Below are positions 24,542 through 33,301 of a stretch of 64,000 bases of DNA, one piece after another (within the stretch, counting starts at the first letter, position 1; the number at the start of each line of letters is the position of its first letter). The stretch is taken from contig NZ_QYRT01000002.1 of assembly GCF_004923255.1 (NCBI RefSeq), forward strand, positions 1 to 64,000, read 5' to 3'. The DNA is from Subtercola vilae. Its GTDB lineage: Bacteria > Actinomycetota > Actinomycetes > Actinomycetales > Microbacteriaceae. The notes under the pieces are model-generated. The model made no database searches. It saw nothing but the letters and a program-made list of their open reading frames with translations, and had not been told where the DNA came from. The translations under genes and the position numbers were made by a program.

Positions 24542-25780
24542 CTACCAGTCGTGAACGGTGCCGTCGGCGAGCCGGTTGTAGGGCAGGTACGCCGTCTCAT
24601 AGGGGTACTTGCCCGCCTCGTCGACGTTGAGGTCAACGCCGAGGCCGGGCTTGTTGCCGGGGTGCAGCAGGCCGTTGCTCCAGGTGAACGACTGCTCGAA
24701 GACGCTGTTCGTCTTGTCGCCGTGCTGCATGTACTCCTGAATGCCGAAATTGTGGATGCTCAGCCCCAGGTGCATCGCCGCCGCCATGCCCACCGGTGAG
24801 ATGTCGGTGGGCCCGTGCATGCCCGACTTGATCTGGTACTGCGCCGCGTACTCGAGCACCCGCTTGAGGTGGGTGATTCCTCCGGTGTGAGTGACGGCGC
24901 TCCGCACGTAGTCGATCAGCTGCTCGCGGATGATCTGCTGATAGTCCCACACGGTATTGAAGATCTCGCCGATGGCCAGCGGGGTGGTGGTGTGCTGGCG
25001 CACCAGCCGCAGCGCTTCGGGGTTCTCGGCCGGGGTCACGTCTTCGAGCCAGAACAGGTCGTACGGCTCGAGCGACTTGCCGAGTTGCGCTGCCTGAATC
25101 GGCGTCATGCGGTGGTGGCCGTCGTGCAGTAACGGCAGCTCGGGGCCGAATTCGTTGCGCACCGCTTCGAACACCGTCGGAACATGCCGCAGGTAACTGC
25201 GGGTGTCCCAGTCTTCTTCAGCCGGCAGGGCCCCGCGCTGGGCCGGTTCGTGGTCGTACCGCACGCCGGTGTTGGCTTCGAACGTGGCATTCGAGGCAAT
25301 GCCGTAGATCGACTTCAGGCCGGGCACCCCGGTCTGCACGCGAATGGCCCGGTAGCCCTTCTCCTGATGCTGCCGCACGCTGTCGAACAGCTCGTCGAGG
25401 GTCTTGCCCGACGCGTGGCCGTACGCGAGCAGGCCGGTTCTGGATGCCCCACCGAGCAATTGGTACAGCGGCATGCCGGCCGCCTTGGCTTTGATGTCCC
25501 ACAGGGCCACATCGACCGCTGCAATGGCCGCCATCGTCACGGGCCCACGACGCCAGTATGCGCTGCGGTAGAGAAACTGCCAGGTGTCTTCGATGGCGTG
25601 CGCGTCGCGGCCGATGAGCAACGGCACGATGTGCTCGCGAAGGTAGGCGACCACCGCGAGCTCCCGCCCGTTGAGGGTGGCGTCGCCGAGCCCGGTGAGT
25701 CCGTCATCGGTGGTCAGTTTGAGTGTGACGAAGTTCCGGTCGGGGCTCGTGACGATGACGTCGGCGTGGGTGATCTTCAT
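24542..25780 (-). CDS. manD: D-mannonate dehydratase ManD (enolase superfamily)
   Basis: A 412-residue enolase-superfamily enzyme that dehydrates D-mannonate to 2-keto-3-deoxygluconate. It matches the ManD subgroup: [21 protein letters not shown] at the start, [10 protein letters not shown], then [20 protein letters not shown] and [11 protein letters not shown] for the metal-binding Asp/Glu. [23 protein letters not shown] and [15 protein letters not shown] follow. Some ManD relatives are slow or act on gluconate, so substrate is best tested. It overlaps the 3' end of the reductase gene by 4 nt (ATGA), which gives translational coupling. It is the second step after UxuB-type reduction in the glucuronate pathway. 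Confidence 0.93.
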   Translation of the reverse strand: MKITHADVIVTSPDRNFVTLKLTTDDGLTGLGDATLNGRELAVVAYLREHIVPLLIGRDAHAIEDTWQFLYRSAYWRRGPVTMAAIAAVDVALWDIKAKAAGMPLYQLLGGASRTGLLAYGHASGKTLDELFDSVRQHQEKGYRAIRVQTGVPGLKSIYGIASNATFEANTGVRYDHEPAQRGALPAEEDWDTRSYLRHVPTVFEAVRNEFGPELPLLHDGHHRMTPIQAAQLGKSLEPYDLFWLEDVTPAENPEALRLVRQHTTTPLAIGEIFNTVWDYQQIIREQLIDYVRSAVTHTGGITHLKRVLEYAAQYQIKSGMHGPTDISPVGMAAAMHLGLSIHNFGIQEYMQHGDKTNSVFEQSFTWSNGLLHPGNKPGLGVDLNVDEAGKYPYETAYLPYNRLADGTVHDW

Positions 25781-27186
25781 GAGGCTGCCTTCGTTCGGTT
25801 GGATGATCGTATTTCGGTCAGCGCATCAGCGACGGCATGGGTCACCGCGGTCTGCCCGGCCAGGTCGGGTGCGATGCGCTCAAGAACACGTTCTGCTGAG
25901 TGGTCGCAATCGGCCGCGGTCGGCGAGGCGGCGGTCTGAGTGAAATTGATCCACGCGGCCAGCGCCATCGCCGCCCCGACCAGCTCACCGCCGTTCGCGG
26001 CGTTGAACCGCAGTACCGGCAGCACGCGGATGGCGATCTTCTGCTCGCCGTCACGGGCGATCTGCGCGAGCGAGTGCACGATGCGGCGGTTCTCGAACCG
26101 CTCGACCAAGCGGTCGGTGAACGCACCCAGGTCGCCGGCGTCGCCGGTGACGGTGGGCCTCGCCTCGGCCCAGAACTGTTCGAGCACCTGTCGGCAGAAC
26201 GCATCGCCCATCGTCTGGTCGATACTCGAGTGCCCGCGGGCGAGACCTGTGTAGGCCAGCAGTGAATGGGCGCCGTTGAGCAGGCGGAGCTTTCGTTGTT
26301 CGTAGGGGCGAACGTCGCTCACATGGCGGGCGCCGGAGCGCTCCCAGTCGGGGCGGCCTGCGGGAAAGTCGCCTTCGAAGATCCACTCGGTGAAGTCTTC
26401 GGTCATCACTGGGCACTCGTCGTCGAACCCCGTGATGCGCTGGGCCTCGACGACGTCGGCGGGGGTTGTGGCGGGAGTGATGCGGTCGACCATCGACGAG
26501 ACGAATGACACGCCCTCGTGCATCCAGTCGGCCATCGAAGAGTCGGTCTGCTCGGCCAGTGCGGTGAGGGCTGCTCGGGTGAGCTCGCCGTTCGAGACGA
26601 GGTTGTCGCAGCTCATTACGGCCAGCGGGCCCGAGCCGGCCGCGCGGCGGGCGATGAGACCGTCGAGCAGGCGAGCGATGCCGGTGTGGGGGAGTGCCCC
26701 CGTTTTCAGGCGGGCGATGTCGTCGCGCACGGCCGCGTCGGTCAGATCGAGCGTGCCGTCGGGTGTGGTGTGATAGCCCGCTTCGGTGATCGTGAGGGTC
26801 AGCACCGACACCCGCGGGTCGCTGACGGCTGCCCTCCACCGCACGGCGTCTCCGCCGTCGGTGGCCGCCACGATGCTGCCGATCACCTCGGCAGTGACCG
26901 CGGTGGGTGAGGCGGTGAGCAGCGTGTACAGGCCGTCCTGGGCGGTCAACTGTTCGGCTGCCCGCGCGGTGCGACCGGTGAAACCGTGGATGCCCCACGG
27001 CTCGGTGCCGCTGGGCACCGAGCCGCCGGCTCCCGGTGTGGCAAGGCCCTCTGGCGTCGGTGACGAATCTGACGCATGCTGCGTGTACCAGGCCTGGTGC
27101 GAACGATGGAACGCGCCCAGCCCGAGATGCACCATGCGCACCTCGGCGGCCAGAGCGGAGACCGACGAGCGGGTGAGACGGGGCAT
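25777..27186 (-). CDS. uxuB: Mannitol dehydrogenase-family D-mannonate oxidoreductase (fructuronate reductase)
   Basis: A 469-residue polyol dehydrogenase of the long-chain mannitol dehydrogenase family. The opening [18 protein letters not shown] contains the NAD(H) glycine motif. [33 protein letters not shown] and [14 protein letters not shown] with the catalytic Lys are all present. In this context it most likely reduces D-fructuronate to D-mannonate (UxuB role); mannitol or tagaturonate cannot be excluded by sequence alone. GAGGAAG precedes the ATG at 27186. It is followed by manD with a 4-nt overlap and is divergent from the LacI regulator and uxaC. Confidence 0.88.
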   Translation of the reverse strand: MPRLTRSSVSALAAEVRMVHLGLGAFHRSHQAWYTQHASDSSPTPEGLATPGAGGSVPSGTEPWGIHGFTGRTARAAEQLTAQDGLYTLLTASPTAVTAEVIGSIVAATDGGDAVRWRAAVSDPRVSVLTLTITEAGYHTTPDGTLDLTDAAVRDDIARLKTGALPHTGIARLLDGLIARRAAGSGPLAVMSCDNLVSNGELTRAALTALAEQTDSSMADWMHEGVSFVSSMVDRITPATTPADVVEAQRITGFDDECPVMTEDFTEWIFEGDFPAGRPDWERSGARHVSDVRPYEQRKLRLLNGAHSLLAYTGLARGHSSIDQTMGDAFCRQVLEQFWAEARPTVTGDAGDLGAFTDRLVERFENRRIVHSLAQIARDGEQKIAIRVLPVLRFNAANGGELVGAAMALAAWINFTQTAASPTAADCDHSAERVLERIAPDLAGQTAVTHAVADALTEIRSSNRTKAAS

Positions 27187-27256
27187 TTCTTCCTCGGGCG
27201 AACGGGCGGCGGCGGGTGGCAGTGCAAGCAGTGCTGGGTCTCACCCTAGGACAGAA

Positions 27257-27280
27257 GGCAACGTTGCATCAATGGTTGCC
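27257..27280. promoter_or_regulatory. Candidate LacI/UxuR-type operator between the divergent glucuronate genes
   Basis: GGCAAC (27257-27262) and GTTGCC (27275-27280) form an inverted repeat with a 12-nt centre. A second small palindrome, ATGG-TTG-CCAT, overlaps its right end. The site lies between uxuB (start 27186) and the LacI gene (start 27344), where a shared operator is expected. Confidence 0.5.
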
Positions 27281-27343
27281 ATTATTTGCCAGACTCGAAT
27301 ACAGTGCAGCTGAGACTCAACCGACGACGAGACGAGACAATTC

Positions 27344-28426
27344 ATGCCCGCATCGAACACGGTTCGTCGGCGCACCGTGACCATTCACGACGTAGCGCTG
27401 GCCGCCGGGGTGGCCACGTCGACGGTGTCGCGGGCACTCTCGAACCCGGAGCGGGTTCGCGCGAGCACCCGCGAGCACGTTGGCCGGATTGCGAGCGAGC
27501 TCGGCTACCTGCCGCCCTCGGCCGCAAAGTCGAAATCGTTGGCTGCCGCTGCTGAGGCCGGGCCGGCGCGTGCGCGACGCTCCGGCACTCCGGCCGACGG
27601 TCTCGGTGTGGTTGCGCTGCTCGTGCCCGACATCGGCAACCCGTTTCTCACGGAGATCATCCGTGGTTCCCAGCGCCAGCTCGCGGCGGCGGGTTACCTG
27701 CAGGTACTCGTCGACACCGAGGAGTCAGGCGACGTGGAGTGGCAGACCCTGCAGAAGCTGCTCGGCACGGTCGACGGTGTTGTTCTCACCGCGTCGCGGC
27801 TCACCGACGAACAGCTCATCACCGTGGCGGCCCGTGTGCCTCTCGTGGTGCTCAACCGTGAAACCCCGGGCGTCGCGAGCACCATCGTCGACACTCCGAC
27901 AGGGTTCGAGGCTCTCGTCGAACACCTCGTGTCGCTGGGTCACCGCTCGCTCCTTTACGTGTCGGGCCCCGCCGAGTCGTGGTCGAACACCCGGCGGCTG
28001 GCTGCCGTGCAGCGGGCGGGGGAGCGGCTCGGTGTCGACGTGGCGGTCACCCGCCCGTTTCGGCCCACCCGGGAGTCGGGAGTGGCCGCCGCCGATACGG
28101 CCATCAACAGCGGCGCGACGGCCTGTATCGCGTACAACGATCTGCTCGCCATCGGCATTCTCGGCCGCCTGGCCGAGCGCGGGGTCGCGGTTCCCGCCGA
28201 GATGAGTGTGGTGGGGTGCGACGACATCTTCGGTACCGACTTCTGCTCGCCCGCGCTCACCACCATCGCCGCTCCCATCGAACAGGCTGGGCGCGCGGCC
28301 GTTTCGCTGCTGCTCGGCCTGTTCGACCCGTCTGCCGCGCCGCGGCGCCAGGCTGTCACGATCGGCACACATCTGGTCATCCGGCACTCGACCGGCCCCG
28401 CACCAATCGGTGGTCACGATGCCTGA
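27344..28426 (+). CDS. LacI-family transcriptional regulator (probable glucuronate/UxuR-type regulator)
   Basis: A 360-residue LacI/GalR regulator. The N-terminal HTH reads TIHDVALAAGVATSTVSRAL, followed by the hinge region SELGYLPPSAAKSK and a periplasmic-binding-protein-like ligand domain (VALLVPDIGNPFLTEII, SLLYVSGPAESW, YNDLLAIGILGRLAERG, VVGCDDIFGTDF). An Ala-rich insert at about 65-80 lengthens the hinge. It is divergent from uxuB-manD and overlaps uxaC by 8 nt, so it almost certainly controls this locus; the inducer is probably fructuronate or another pathway intermediate. The ribosome site is weak. Confidence 0.9.
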   Translation: MPASNTVRRRTVTIHDVALAAGVATSTVSRALSNPERVRASTREHVGRIASELGYLPPSAAKSKSLAAAAEAGPARARRSGTPADGLGVVALLVPDIGNPFLTEIIRGSQRQLAAAGYLQVLVDTEESGDVEWQTLQKLLGTVDGVVLTASRLTDEQLITVAARVPLVVLNRETPGVASTIVDTPTGFEALVEHLVSLGHRSLLYVSGPAESWSNTRRLAAVQRAGERLGVDVAVTRPFRPTRESGVAAADTAINSGATACIAYNDLLAIGILGRLAERGVAVPAEMSVVGCDDIFGTDFCSPALTTIAAPIEQAGRAAVSLLLGLFDPSAAPRRQAVTIGTHLVIRHSTGPAPIGGHDA

Positions 28427-29921
28427 GCTGCGACTGCACCCCGACAGAATGCTGACGGCAGACCCCAGCACGAGGGCTGTCGCGAGACGGCTCTACGCGA
28501 CGGTTGCCGATGCGCCGATCGTCTCCCCGCACGGCCACGTCGACCCGGCGCTGTTCGTAACGAATCGCCCGTTCGCCAACCCCGCCGAGCTATTCATCAC
28601 CCCCGACCACTACGTGACGCGGCTGCTGCACAGTCTCGGTGTCGGGCTCGACGCGCTGGGGCTCGACCCGTCAGACCCGGCAGCAGACCGAAGAGCAGGG
28701 GCCAGAACGGGCCCGGCGGTGCCCGCACTCGCTCCAGGCCCCACGGCAGCGCAGGATGCCCGCAGCCGCGCGGCTTGGCGCGAGCTCGCCCGCGTGTACC
28801 CGAAGCTCGCCGGAACACCCGTGCGGTACTGGCTCGACGACCAGCTGGCCGGCGTCTTCGGCCTCGAAGAACAGCCGTCGGAGGCCAATGCAGACGCCCA
28901 GTACGACGAGCTCTCGGCGAAGCTCGCGCTGCCCGAATTCTCGCCCCGCCGCCTGTTGGCCCGCTCCGGCATCGACGTGCTCGCCACCACCGACGCTCCC
29001 GCAGACGACCTCGGTGCCCACCAGGCCCTGGCGCTGCACCCGGGCGTGCGCGCAGCCGTCGTTCCCACCTTTCGCGCCGACCGATACTTCGACCCGTCTG
29101 AGGCCGGCTGGCCCGCATCTCTCGAGGCGCTGGCTGAGGCATCGGGCATCGACACCTCCACCTACCGCGGAGTGGTGGCCGCGCTTCGAGACCGACGCCA
29201 GTACTTCGCCCGCCACGGGGCCACCTCGACAGACTCGGGGGTCGTCGACGCGTGGGCCGTTCCGCTCGACGAGGGGGCTGCGGAGGGCATCCATCGGCGG
29301 GCACTGAGTGGCCCCATTTCAGAGGCCGACGCCACGGCGTATCGCCGCAACATGCTCTACCGCATGGCCGAGATGTCGGCCGATGACGGCCTCGTGATGC
29401 AGTTGCACGCGGGGGTACTGCGCAACCACCACGCCGCCACGTTCGATCGGTTCGGGCCCGACACCGGGCACGACCTGCCCGTCAGTACCGAGTTCACGAG
29501 GCCCCTGCAGACCCTTCTCAACCATTTCGGCACCAACCCCGCCTTCAGGCTCGTTCTCTTCACCGTCGACGAGACCAGTTTCGCGCGCGACATCGCCCCG
29601 CTGGCCGGTTTCTACCCGAGCGTGTTCGTGGGGGCGCCCTGGTGGTTTCTCGATACCCCCGACGCAATGCGACGCTTTCGCGAAGCGGCCACCGACAGCG
29701 CCGGCTTCTACAAGACCTCCGGCTTCATCGACGACACTCGTGCCCTGTGCTCCATCGGGGCCAGGCACGACCTCAGCCGCCGCATCGACGCGGGCCACCT
29801 CGCCTCACTCGTCGTGCGCCACCAGCTCACCGAAGACGAGGCGACGGTCATCGCGGTCGACCTCGTCGATAGCATTCCCACGAGCACATTTCGGCTAGAG
29901 GATGCCCGCAGCCGACCCTGA
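28419..29921 (+). CDS. uxaC: Glucuronate isomerase UxaC
   Basis: A 500-residue amidohydrolase-fold isomerase that converts D-glucuronate to D-fructuronate, and galacturonate to tagaturonate. Signatures: IVSPHGHVDPALF near residue 30 with metal-binding histidines, LATTDAPADDLGAH, VVPTFRADRYFDP, MQLHAGVLRNHHAATFDRFG, DIAPLAGFYPSVFVGAPWWF and TSGFIDDTRALCSIGARHD. The ATG at 28419 lies inside the last codons of the LacI gene (8-nt overlap). It provides the entry step for the divergent uxuB-manD genes. KDG kinase, KDPG aldolase and a uronate transporter are not in the window. Confidence 0.94.
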   Translation: MPELRLHPDRMLTADPSTRAVARRLYATVADAPIVSPHGHVDPALFVTNRPFANPAELFITPDHYVTRLLHSLGVGLDALGLDPSDPAADRRAGARTGPAVPALAPGPTAAQDARSRAAWRELARVYPKLAGTPVRYWLDDQLAGVFGLEEQPSEANADAQYDELSAKLALPEFSPRRLLARSGIDVLATTDAPADDLGAHQALALHPGVRAAVVPTFRADRYFDPSEAGWPASLEALAEASGIDTSTYRGVVAALRDRRQYFARHGATSTDSGVVDAWAVPLDEGAAEGIHRRALSGPISEADATAYRRNMLYRMAEMSADDGLVMQLHAGVLRNHHAATFDRFGPDTGHDLPVSTEFTRPLQTLLNHFGTNPAFRLVLFTVDETSFARDIAPLAGFYPSVFVGAPWWFLDTPDAMRRFREAATDSAGFYKTSGFIDDTRALCSIGARHDLSRRIDAGHLASLVVRHQLTEDEATVIAVDLVDSIPTSTFRLEDARSRP

Positions 29922-29922
29922 C

Positions 29923-30828
29923 TCAGTCGCCGAGTACCTTCTCGCGCGAAGCCACTCCCGGGTCAAGCGCGGTGTCGAGCGTGTCGTTCAGAGGCCGGTG
30001 TGACCCCGTGGCCTGGTAGTGGTACCACGAGTGGATCATCTGTTCGCGCAGCGGCTTGCCCATCAGAAAGTCGGCCGGGTCGACTTCGAATCCGATCGAG
30101 TTGTGGTACTCGATGAAGTACGCGGTCATGGCTCGTGAGTTGCCATCCCTAAACGGATGCACCGACTGCAGTTCGCCGCCCGACTCTGAGATACGGTCGA
30201 TGCGTTCGGCTCGGGGCAGGTCGGTTCGCCGACCGAAGTACTGCAGTTGGGCGAACTGCATCGAGGCAGCCTCAGCCACTTCGGGGCCCGGGTAGTAGAC
30301 ATATTTCATCAGTGGCGCGTCGGGGTCGCCCGGCCCGTGCTCGACGGTATCGGGTGCGAACCGAATCATCGACGTCTCTGGCCCGACGCGTTGCTGGCCC
30401 GCCCAGTTGTAGATGTCGCGAAAGAGGCGGCGATGGATGCTCTTCAGATGTTCGTAGTCGAAGTACCCCAGTACCGGGTCGCCGGCCAGCTCGACCAGTC
30501 TGAGGCGCGATATCTCGAGTTCGACGATGCGAAACTGGTCAGCGTCGACGATGCCGAAGGGGTGCGCGTCGTCGACGATGCGGCTCGCGAGCGTGAGTGA
30601 ACCGGGTACGAGATAGTCGTCGAAGTCATGGATGACGGGTGCCTGTCGAGGCGCAATACGAGTGCCATAACGAGCAGCGGTCATGGCAACCGCCTCGTCG
30701 TAGCTGAGCCCGCCCACCGCCACGCGCGTGACCAGATCGCGCACGGCCGCGTCGCCCACATCGACATTCAGCAGTGCGAGGTTGGCGTCGGCGAAGTCGA
30801 TTCGCCACTGCAGAGCGTGTTCAGCCAT
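29923..30828 (-). CDS. Fic/DOC-family protein with VbhA-like N-terminal segment
   Basis: A 301-residue Fic-domain protein; Fic enzymes transfer AMP or other nucleotide groups to target proteins. The Fic helix motif is HPFRDGNSR (224-232), with the usual second Gly replaced by Ser. The upstream Fic segment LKSIHRRLFRDIYNWAGQQR (about 128-147) is well conserved. Residues 1-50 resemble the VbhA antitoxin fold (LVTRVAVGGLSYDEAVAM), fused in cis. The inhibitory Glu of the [ST]xxxE[GN] motif appears to be missing (NLALLNVD instead), so autoinhibition is uncertain. GGGGAGAGA precedes the ATG at 30828. Its stop lies immediately after uxaC, but it is on the opposite strand. Confidence 0.82.
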   Translation of the reverse strand: MAEHALQWRIDFADANLALLNVDVGDAAVRDLVTRVAVGGLSYDEAVAMTAARYGTRIAPRQAPVIHDFDDYLVPGSLTLASRIVDDAHPFGIVDADQFRIVELEISRLRLVELAGDPVLGYFDYEHLKSIHRRLFRDIYNWAGQQRVGPETSMIRFAPDTVEHGPGDPDAPLMKYVYYPGPEVAEAASMQFAQLQYFGRRTDLPRAERIDRISESGGELQSVHPFRDGNSRAMTAYFIEYHNSIGFEVDPADFLMGKPLREQMIHSWYHYQATGSHRPLNDTLDTALDPGVASREKVLGD

Positions 30829-30975
30829 TCTGTCTCTCCCCGCGTCTCGTGTATTTCGTACCCCACGCTTTGTAGCCTGCTCTCATCATGACGTTTCGTC
30901 AACCACGGAATGCGGCGTCAGGCGACCGGTTTGCGGGCAGGCCGCGATTTTGCTCATGCGGTCTGTCATGTCATG

Positions 30976-30995
30976 ATCTGCGTATGGATGCAGAT
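30976..30995. promoter_or_regulatory. Inverted repeat at the ArsR-family gene start, candidate operator
   Basis: ATCTGC and GCAGAT, separated by 8 nt, form a perfect 6-bp inverted repeat that overlaps the ArsR start codon at 30984. ArsR/SmtB repressors bind such 12-2-12-type imperfect repeats at their own promoters, so autoregulation is plausible. It would also control the coupled efflux gene. Confidence 0.45.
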
Positions 30996-31346
30996 GCGCG
31001 GGTATGCGGCAGAAGACCAGACAGCAACTACGTTGAATTGGCCGTAGAGATTTTCAGCATGCTCGCTGACGCGACCCGGGTGCGACTGATTCTGGCACTT
31101 CGAGAGGGCGAACGATCGGTGAACCAGCTTGCTGAGCTCGTCGACAAGAGCCCTGCCGCAGTTTCGCAGCACTTGGCCAAGCTTCGTCTCGCGCGCATCG
31201 TTGCCGCCCGGCAAGACGGCCAACGCGTCTTCTACCGCCTTGAGAACGAACACGCATCCGCCCTCGTCTCCGACGCGATCTTTCAGGCAGAACACACCCT
31301 CGGCACCACCCCTCGGCACCACCACCCGCAGGCCGAACAGAAGTGA
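30984..31346 (+). CDS. ArsR/SmtB-family metal-responsive repressor
   Basis: A 120-residue winged-helix metal sensor. The recognition region reads VNQLAELVDKSPAAVSQHLAKLRLARIVAARQDGQRVFY, a typical ArsR/SmtB core. The N-terminus has a single Cys (DARVCGRR), and the C-terminus ends in a His cluster (PRHHHPQ) that could bind zinc, nickel or cobalt. The ATG at 30984 gives a normal-length protein; an upstream ATG at 30888 would add an unrelated leader. It overlaps the CDF efflux gene by 4 nt (GTGA), so it should repress that transporter until metal is bound. Confidence 0.88.
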   Translation: MDADARVCGRRPDSNYVELAVEIFSMLADATRVRLILALREGERSVNQLAELVDKSPAAVSQHLAKLRLARIVAARQDGQRVFYRLENEHASALVSDAIFQAEHTLGTTPRHHHPQAEQK

Positions 31347-32458
31347 ACACTCCGCACGCTCACGACCACGAGCATCCCCACGAGCACGAGCACGAGCACG
31401 AGCACGGCCACGGCCACGACCACGAGCACGACCACGAGCACGGCCACGAGCACGGCCACGGCCACGGCCACGAGCACGGCCACGGCCATGGCGGCCATCG
31501 TCACCCCAGCGGCATCCGTGCGTTCTTCTACGGGCTCTTCGTGCCGCACAGTCACGATGCCGCAGACTCCATCGATGACGCGCTCGAGGCCAGTACCGCG
31601 GGAGTGCGTGCGCTGAAGATCAGCTTGTTCGTGCTGCTCGGCACGACGGTGCTGCAATTCGGGGTCTTCCTGGTCAGCGGTTCTGTCGCGTTGCTCGCCG
31701 ATACGATCCACAACTTCTCCGATGCCCTGACCGCCGTTCCGCTCTGGATCGCGTTCGTTCTGGCCCGGCGTCTGGCGACCCGGCACTACACGTTCGGTTT
31801 CGGCCGGGCCGAAGACCTCGCCGGGCTGTTCATCGTAGCCGTCGTCGCGCTGTCAGCGGTCGTGGCCGGTTGGGAGGCGATCGGCCGGTTCTTCCACCCG
31901 CAGACCGTCTCGAATCTCGGCTGGGTTGTTGCCGCTGGCATCATCGGGTTCGCCGGCAACGAGGCCGTCGCCATCTACCGCATCCGCGTCGGCCGACAAA
32001 TCGGCTCCGCCGCTCTCGTCGCCGACGGAGTGCACGCGCGAATCGACGGATTCACATCGCAGTCTGTCGTCATCGGTGCCATTGGTGTGATGCTGGGGTT
32101 CCCCCTGGCCGACCCGATCGTCGGTCTGTTGATAGCGATATCGATTCTGATCCTGCTCTGGGGCACCGTGCGGAGCATCGGTCGCCGACTCATGGATGGC
32201 ATTGACCCCGACCTCCTCGACCGGGCCGAACGAGCTCTGCTCGACACCACCGGAGTGATTTCGGTTCAGAGGATGCAGCTCCGATGGGTGGGCCACCGGC
32301 TTCAGGGTGCGGCCCGAATCCAGGTGGGAGAAATTGCGCTGTCAGCCGCCGACGTCATTGTTCGGCGCGCGGAACAGAACCTCAGCGAGGCCCTGCCCAA
32401 CCTCGACGACTTCACCATTGGGGTGGCCAGCACCCCGCCGCTGGGTCGGCAAGGGTAG
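31343..32458 (+). CDS. Cation diffusion facilitator (zinc/cobalt/nickel efflux) with very His-rich N-terminus
   Basis: A 371-residue CDF exporter with six membrane helices. Residues 5-54 contain 25 histidines, almost strictly alternating His-X. Membrane metal sites are visible in LLADTIHNFSDAL (helix 2) and ADGVHARIDGF (helix 5), which place the usual D/H ligands. A cytoplasmic C-terminal domain ends at about residue 365. Such proteins exchange Zn, Co, Ni or Cd for protons; the His-rich tail probably senses or binds metal. It starts with GTG at 31343 and is coupled to the ArsR gene. A VIT-type transporter follows 47 nt downstream. Confidence 0.92.
   Translation: MNTPHAHDHEHPHEHEHEHEHGHGHDHEHDHEHGHEHGHGHGHEHGHGHGGHRHPSGIRAFFYGLFVPHSHDAADSIDDALEASTAGVRALKISLFVLLGTTVLQFGVFLVSGSVALLADTIHNFSDALTAVPLWIAFVLARRLATRHYTFGFGRAEDLAGLFIVAVVALSAVVAGWEAIGRFFHPQTVSNLGWVVAAGIIGFAGNEAVAIYRIRVGRQIGSAALVADGVHARIDGFTSQSVVIGAIGVMLGFPLADPIVGLLIAISILILLWGTVRSIGRRLMDGIDPDLLDRAERALLDTTGVISVQRMQLRWVGHRLQGAARIQVGEIALSAADVIVRRAEQNLSEALPNLDDFTIGVASTPPLGRQG
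31355..31489 (+). repeat. Hexanucleotide-like repeat coding for His-X dipeptides
   Basis: Alternating CAC-GAG and CAC-GGC units (with a few CAC-GAC and one CAT) encode 23 His-X pairs inside the CDF gene. The array is in frame and should be prone to expansion or contraction by slippage, which would change the length of the metal-binding tail without a frameshift when whole units change. Confidence 0.8.
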
Positions 32459-32505
32459 CCTGTCCGTCCTAGTATTCGCAAACCGCATCTGCCTATGGTG
32501 TGCAC

Positions 32506-33243
32506 ATGAGTACCGCATCCGCTGAATCTTCTTTTGCACACCACGATGACGAGCCCCACGCCGGGAGCCTCGCCGGGCGACTGAACTGGCTCCGCGCCGG
32601 AGTGCTGGGCGCCAATGACGGCATCGTCTCGGTCGCAGCGATCGTGGTCGGTGTCGCTGGTGCCAGCACATCGACCCCGGTCATCCTCGCAGCCGGTTCT
32701 GCGGCCCTCGTCGGCGGTGCCATCTCCATGGCTCTTGGCGAGTATGTGTCCGTCAGCAGCCAACGAGACTCACAGCACGCCCTGATCGAGAAGGAGCGAG
32801 CGGAGTTGCACGACGACCCCGCCGGCGAACTCACCGAACTCGCGGGCATGTATCAGAATCAGGGGCTCTCGGCAGAGACCGCGAAACAGGTCGCACTCGA
32901 GCTCACTCAGCGAGATGCACTGAAAGCCCACCTGGCGATGGAACTGAACATCGACGAGAACGACGTCGTGAGCCCGTGGAGCGCAGCGGGGGCATCCGCT
33001 CTCTCGTTCCTCCTCGGCGGAATCCTGCCCCTTCTGGCCATTCTGCTGCCGCCCGAACCGGCACGCATCCCGATCACCTTCATCGTCGTGATCATCGCTC
33101 TGGCGGCGACAGGCATCACCGGTGCGATTCTCGGGGGCGCCCGAGTCGTTCGGGCCACCTTGAGGGTCGTGATCGGCGGAGTGTTAGCGCTTGCGGCAAC
33201 TTTCCTGATCGGGTCGCTGCTCGGCACGTCGGGAATCGCCTAG
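32506..33243 (+). CDS. VIT1/CCC1-family iron/manganese transporter
   Basis: A 245-residue membrane protein with four to five helices. The opening LNWLRAGVLGANDGIVSVAAIVVG and GGAISMALGEYVSVSSQRDSQ are hallmarks of the VIT1/CCC1 family, which moves Fe(II) or Mn(II) out of the cytosol. The Glu-rich cytoplasmic helix (LIEKERAELHDDPAGELTEL, about residues 90-110) is the metal-binding domain of the family. I use the ATG at 32506 in preference to an in-frame GTG at 32500. It is probably the third gene of the metal-efflux group after ArsR and CDF, although the 47-nt gap could hold its own promoter. Confidence 0.88.
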   Translation: MSTASAESSFAHHDDEPHAGSLAGRLNWLRAGVLGANDGIVSVAAIVVGVAGASTSTPVILAAGSAALVGGAISMALGEYVSVSSQRDSQHALIEKERAELHDDPAGELTELAGMYQNQGLSAETAKQVALELTQRDALKAHLAMELNIDENDVVSPWSAAGASALSFLLGGILPLLAILLPPEPARIPITFIVVIIALAATGITGAILGGARVVRATLRVVIGGVLALAATFLIGSLLGTSGIA

Positions 33244-33301
33244 ACCCACGAGACCTGTGACACTGAACCAACACCACTCACAGGCATCCATTGGAGACGG
33301 C

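Noticed and set aside
29923-30983. Separate antitoxin gene for the Fic protein
   Set aside because: No frame with a ribosome site lies upstream before the ArsR gene. The antitoxin-like part is fused at the N-terminus instead.
31355-31504. Short tandem repeats that might be taken for a CRISPR array
   Set aside because: Units are 6 nt, in frame, and without spacers. They code for the His-rich tail.
31283-31786. Val-rich minus-strand frame opposite the His-X repeat
   Set aside because: It is the complement of the CAC/GAG repeat in the CDF gene. Its repeated Val residues are a by-product.
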